Positions 23,822-25,450 of a DNA stretch of 25,450 nt are shown in pieces (the first letter of the stretch is position 1; every line of letters begins with the position of its first letter). Both the position numbers and the translations under genes were made by a program. The stretch is from assembly GCA_964468755.1 (NCBI GenBank), contig CAYXWH010000020.1, positions 1 through 25,450 on the forward strand. Direction: 5' to 3'. The stretch is from CAYXWH01 sp964468755. Lineage in GTDB: Bacteria; Chloroflexota; Dehalococcoidia; Dehalococcoidales; RBG-16-60-22. The notes under the pieces are model-generated. The model saw only the letters and a list, made by a program, of their open reading frames with translations. It made no database searches and was not told the origin of the DNA.

Positions 23822-24703
23822 CTACCAACCTCTCTGCGCCAGCAGTTCCTCTACCGGGATTTGTTTGATATCCAGACCAGCCATGGCTTCACCCAGGTTT
23901 TTGGAGACTTCGGCAATGACTTCCGGGTTATTGAAATGAGTGGTCGCCCTGACTATCGCCTTGGCTCTGACCGCCGGTTTGCTCGATTTGAAAATTCCCG
24001 AGCCGACAAATATACCATCGGCACCCAGGTGCATCATCAGCGCGGCATCCGCCGGGGTGGCCACTCCACCGGCGGCAAAGTTCACTACCGGCAGCTTGCT
24101 GCTATTATGTACCTCAACCACCAGCTCGTAAGGGGCACCCATCTCTTTCGCCAGCGTCATCAGCTCTTCTTCCGGAGCGCCGTTCAGCTTGTGGATACCG
24201 TCCATGACGGTGCGCATGTGCCGTACCGCTTCGACTATATTGCCGGTACCGGCTTCGCCCTTGGTGCGAATCATGGCAGCCCCTTCACCAATCCGGCGCA
24301 GGGCTTCACCAAGGTCACGGCAGCCACAGACAAAGGGGACTTTGAACTGATGCTTATTGATATGGTGACTTTCATCGGCCGGGGTGAGTACTTCCGACTC
24401 GTCAATATAATCGACACCGAGCGCTTCCAGTGCCTGTGCTTCTACAAAGTGCCCGATGCGACATTTCGCCATTACCGGTATGGACACCGCCTTCATAATC
24501 GCTTCCACAACCGTTAAATCAGCCATGCGGGCGACGCCGCCGGCAGCCCTGATATCGGCGGGAACCCTCTCCAGTGCCATTACGGCACAGGCGCCGGCTT
24601 CCTCAGCAATCTTGGCCTGCTCCAGGGTTACTACATCCATAATCACCCCGCCCTTGAGCATCTGCGCCAGTCCCGTCTTGACCTTCCAGGTACCTGTTTC
24701 CAT
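23822..24703 (-). CDS. pdxS: PLP synthase lyase subunit
   Basis: A 293-residue TIM-barrel enzyme that joins ribose 5-phosphate, glyceraldehyde 3-phosphate and ammonia into pyridoxal 5'-phosphate, forming a 12-mer with PdxT. Key residues are D23 (VIMDVV), the two lysines K80 (VMAKCRIGH) and K148 (IRTKGEAGTGN), and the phosphate loops near VNFAAGGVATPADAALM and GIFVGSGIFKS. It is first in the group pdxS-pdxT-ATPase-tmk, with a GAGGAGG ribosome site 5-6 nt before the ATG and a strong promoter upstream. PLP made here would serve, among others, the class V aminotransferase in this window. Confidence 0.98.
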   Translation of the reverse strand: METGTWKVKTGLAQMLKGGVIMDVVTLEQAKIAEEAGACAVMALERVPADIRAAGGVARMADLTVVEAIMKAVSIPVMAKCRIGHFVEAQALEALGVDYIDESEVLTPADESHHINKHQFKVPFVCGCRDLGEALRRIGEGAAMIRTKGEAGTGNIVEAVRHMRTVMDGIHKLNGAPEEELMTLAKEMGAPYELVVEVHNSSKLPVVNFAAGGVATPADAALMMHLGADGIFVGSGIFKSSKPAVRAKAIVRATTHFNNPEVIAEVSKNLGEAMAGLDIKQIPVEELLAQRGW

Positions 24704-24750
24704 TTTCTCCTCCTCACGCTACCCCAGGTGAGATAGTACGATACTAGTTT

Positions 24751-24779
24751 ATTTTACTATTGTTTGTAGTGCTTATCAA
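24751..24779 (-). promoter_or_regulatory. Strong sigma-70-type promoter for pdxST
   Basis: Minus strand: -35 TTGATA (24779-24774, five of six consensus), exactly 17 bp spacer, -10 TAAAAT (24756-24751, five of six). The transcript would start about 40 nt before the pdxS ATG. Confidence 0.75.
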
Positions 24780-24790
24780 CATGGTTTGTT

Positions 24791-24870
24791 CACCTCAACC
24801 CCTTAATCCCCCTTCCCCCAGGGGAAGGGGGAAGATTTGCAAAAGAGGGGCTTCGCCCCTCTTGGACTCC
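24791..24870. repeat. Double-hairpin intergenic element, copy B
   Basis: The first hairpin has a perfect 11 bp stem, CCCCCTTCCCC (24808-24818) with GGGGAAGGGGG (24821-24831). The second has a 9 bp stem, AAGAGGGGC (24843-24851) with GCCCCTCTT (24855-24863), loop TTC. The right half is identical in copy C at 25255-25275, followed by TTGGA in both. Confidence 0.85.
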
Positions 24871-24930
24871 CTGCGGGTGGGCATAAGCTTCTCCCTTTCA
24901 TAAAGGTAGATTGAGAGGGATTTGAAATCC

Positions 24931-24947
24931 CCCCTTTGACAAAGGGG
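24931..24947. repeat. Short hairpin related to the intergenic elements
   Basis: CCCCTTT (24931-24937) and AAAGGGG (24941-24947) pair perfectly around GAC. The flanks (AATCCCC before, AAAAAT after) resemble the left hairpins of the double elements. Confidence 0.6.
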
Positions 24948-24960
24948 AAAAATACTGCCG

Positions 24961-25138
24961 GATAAGCCCCAGATGCTACTAGGGTGGGGGGTGGGGCATA
25001 GACCTGCGGGATAAGCCTTAGGCGAGGGCGGATGGTGGGGCAAGACCCGCCAGATAAGCCTTAGATGGCGCGAGGGCGGATGGTGGGGCATAGACCCGCC
25101 GGATAAGCCTTAGATGGCGCGAGGGCGGCTTGGGTGGG
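24961..25138. repeat. 49 bp tandem repeat, about 3.7 units
   Basis: Units start with GATAAGCC at 24961, 25010, 25053 and 25102. The unit lengths are 49, 43, 49 and a partial 37. Units 2-4 share GATAAGCCTTAG and GCGAGGGCGG; unit 2 lacks 6 nt (ATGGCG or similar) and unit 1 is the most diverged. There are no unique spacers between units. Confidence 0.85.
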
Positions 25139-25200
25139 AATAGATAATTCTGAAAATATTTCTTTCTTTGTGCCTCTTTTCCCATCCTCATAGAATGATT

Positions 25201-25280
25201 TCACCTCACCCCCTGTATCCCCCTCTCCTATCAAAGAAAGGGGGATGAATTAAAAAGAGGGGCTTCGCCCCTCTTGGAAT
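25201..25280. repeat. Double-hairpin intergenic element, copy C
   Basis: It begins TCACCTCACCCCCTG, close to copy B. The first hairpin is degraded (CCCCCTCTCC against GAAAGGGGGA), but the second is intact: AAGAGGGGC (25255-25263) with GCCCCTCTT (25267-25275). It lies about 25 nt past the rsmG stop and could stop its transcription, although no T-run follows. Confidence 0.8.
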
Positions 25281-25302
25281 GTCCTTTCTTATTGCTCAAA
25301 TA

Positions 25303-25450
25303 TTAAATAATCGGCCTCTTGGCGGGCATGCCGGGGCGGCGGGGATACTTAGCGGGTGTGGGTAGCACCTTGTCAATGATTACCAGGCAGCGGTCATCGG
25401 TAAACTCGGGCAGGTCAACCGGTTTTACTTCCCGCAGCCTTCCCCCCAGA
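25303..25450 (-). CDS. rsmG: 16S rRNA (guanine-N7) methyltransferase RsmG, C-terminal end
   Basis: Only the last 48-49 codons are in the window; the rest lies past the right edge. The minus-strand translation runs GRLREVKPVDLPEFTDDRCLVIIDK and ends VLPTPAKYPRRPGMPAKRPII before a TAA at 25305-25303. The KYPRRPGMPAKRP ending is highly characteristic of RsmG (GidB), which methylates N7 of G527 in 16S rRNA. It is in the same direction as pdxS but 600 bp of repeats lie between, so the two are probably separate units. Confidence 0.85.
   Translation of the reverse strand, partial: LGGRLREVKPVDLPEFTDDRCLVIIDKVLPTPAKYPRRPGMPAKRPII

Larger units (their letters stand above)
24704..25302. other. 599 bp repeat-rich spacer between rsmG and pdxS
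   Basis: No convincing gene. From left to right it carries the pdxS promoter, a double-hairpin element (24791-24870), a small hairpin (24931-24947), a 49 bp tandem array (24961-25138) and a second double-hairpin element (25201-25280). Confidence 0.75.

Noticed and set aside
23351..24517. Long plus-strand open frame of 388 residues opposite pdxT and pdxS
   Set aside because: It lies entirely antisense to two well-recognised genes, crosses their junction, has no ribosome site and no family-like sequence; a shadow of GC-biased codon use.
24795..25091. 98-residue minus-strand frame in the rsmG-pdxS spacer
   Set aside because: It is made of the tandem 49 bp repeats and hairpin elements read as PHHPPS-type repeats, and has no ribosome site; it also covers the start of a repeat element rather than a protein domain.
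24961..25138. Possible CRISPR array
   Set aside because: The 49 bp units are directly adjacent, with no unique spacers and no cas genes nearby.

Overview
This 25.45 kb window looks like part of a bacterial chromosome from the phylum Chloroflexota, most likely an uncultured member of the class Dehalococcoidia. That placement is an inference. It rests on the mix of RNase J, a family 4 uracil-DNA glycosylase, a K+-dependent membrane pyrophosphatase, a translin-family protein, a stand-alone ThiD2-type protein and a Ycf45/SpoIIIAA-like ATPase with an R3H tail, together with the style of the intergenic hairpin repeats. A run of exactly 100 N inside one gene shows that this is a draft or metagenomic assembly. 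Almost every gene lies on the minus strand; the two plus-strand genes are a large secreted beta-helix protein and a small metallo-hydrolase.

Layout. Positions 1-4560 form an accessory-looking stretch. It holds the start of a lipoprotein serine hydrolase (leaving the window at the left edge), an AT-rich 616 bp gap with an 18 bp inverted repeat, and a 1,081-residue secreted protein made of two near-identical 421-residue beta-helix modules followed by PKD and FIMAH-like domains. Positions 4564-9096 (minus) are udg - rnj - ftsK: DNA repair, RNA processing and chromosome translocation. Positions 9304-15686 (minus) carry DUF1015 - terminator - ribF - tyrS - class V aminotransferase - serA, so serine synthesis sits beside flavin and tyrosyl-tRNA synthesis. 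A divergent promoter region then separates DUF1015 from a plus-strand MBL-fold hydrolase (15852-16460).

Positions 16540-18552 encode the membrane pyrophosphatase hppA, ending at a strong terminator. Upstream of it on the minus strand are rnhB - yraN - thiD2-like - translin-like (20834 down to 18695), tightly packed, with an ATGA overlap between rnhB and yraN. Positions 24703-20923 (minus) form pdxS - pdxT - Ycf45/R3H ATPase - tmk, driven by a near-consensus promoter at 24751-24779. The last 600 bp before the 3' end of rsmG (right edge) are non-coding and full of repeats: two copies of a double-hairpin element, a third short hairpin, and about 3.7 copies of a 49 bp tandem repeat.

Most of the window is ordinary housekeeping. 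I did not find a defence system, CRISPR array, prophage, tRNA or rRNA gene. The points most worth a second look are the bacterial translin homologue, the internally duplicated beta-helix protein and its flanking repeats, the Ycf45/R3H protein whose linker is a hexanucleotide repeat broken by the assembly gap, the repeat-packed rsmG-pdxS spacer, and the possible serine link of DUF1015.
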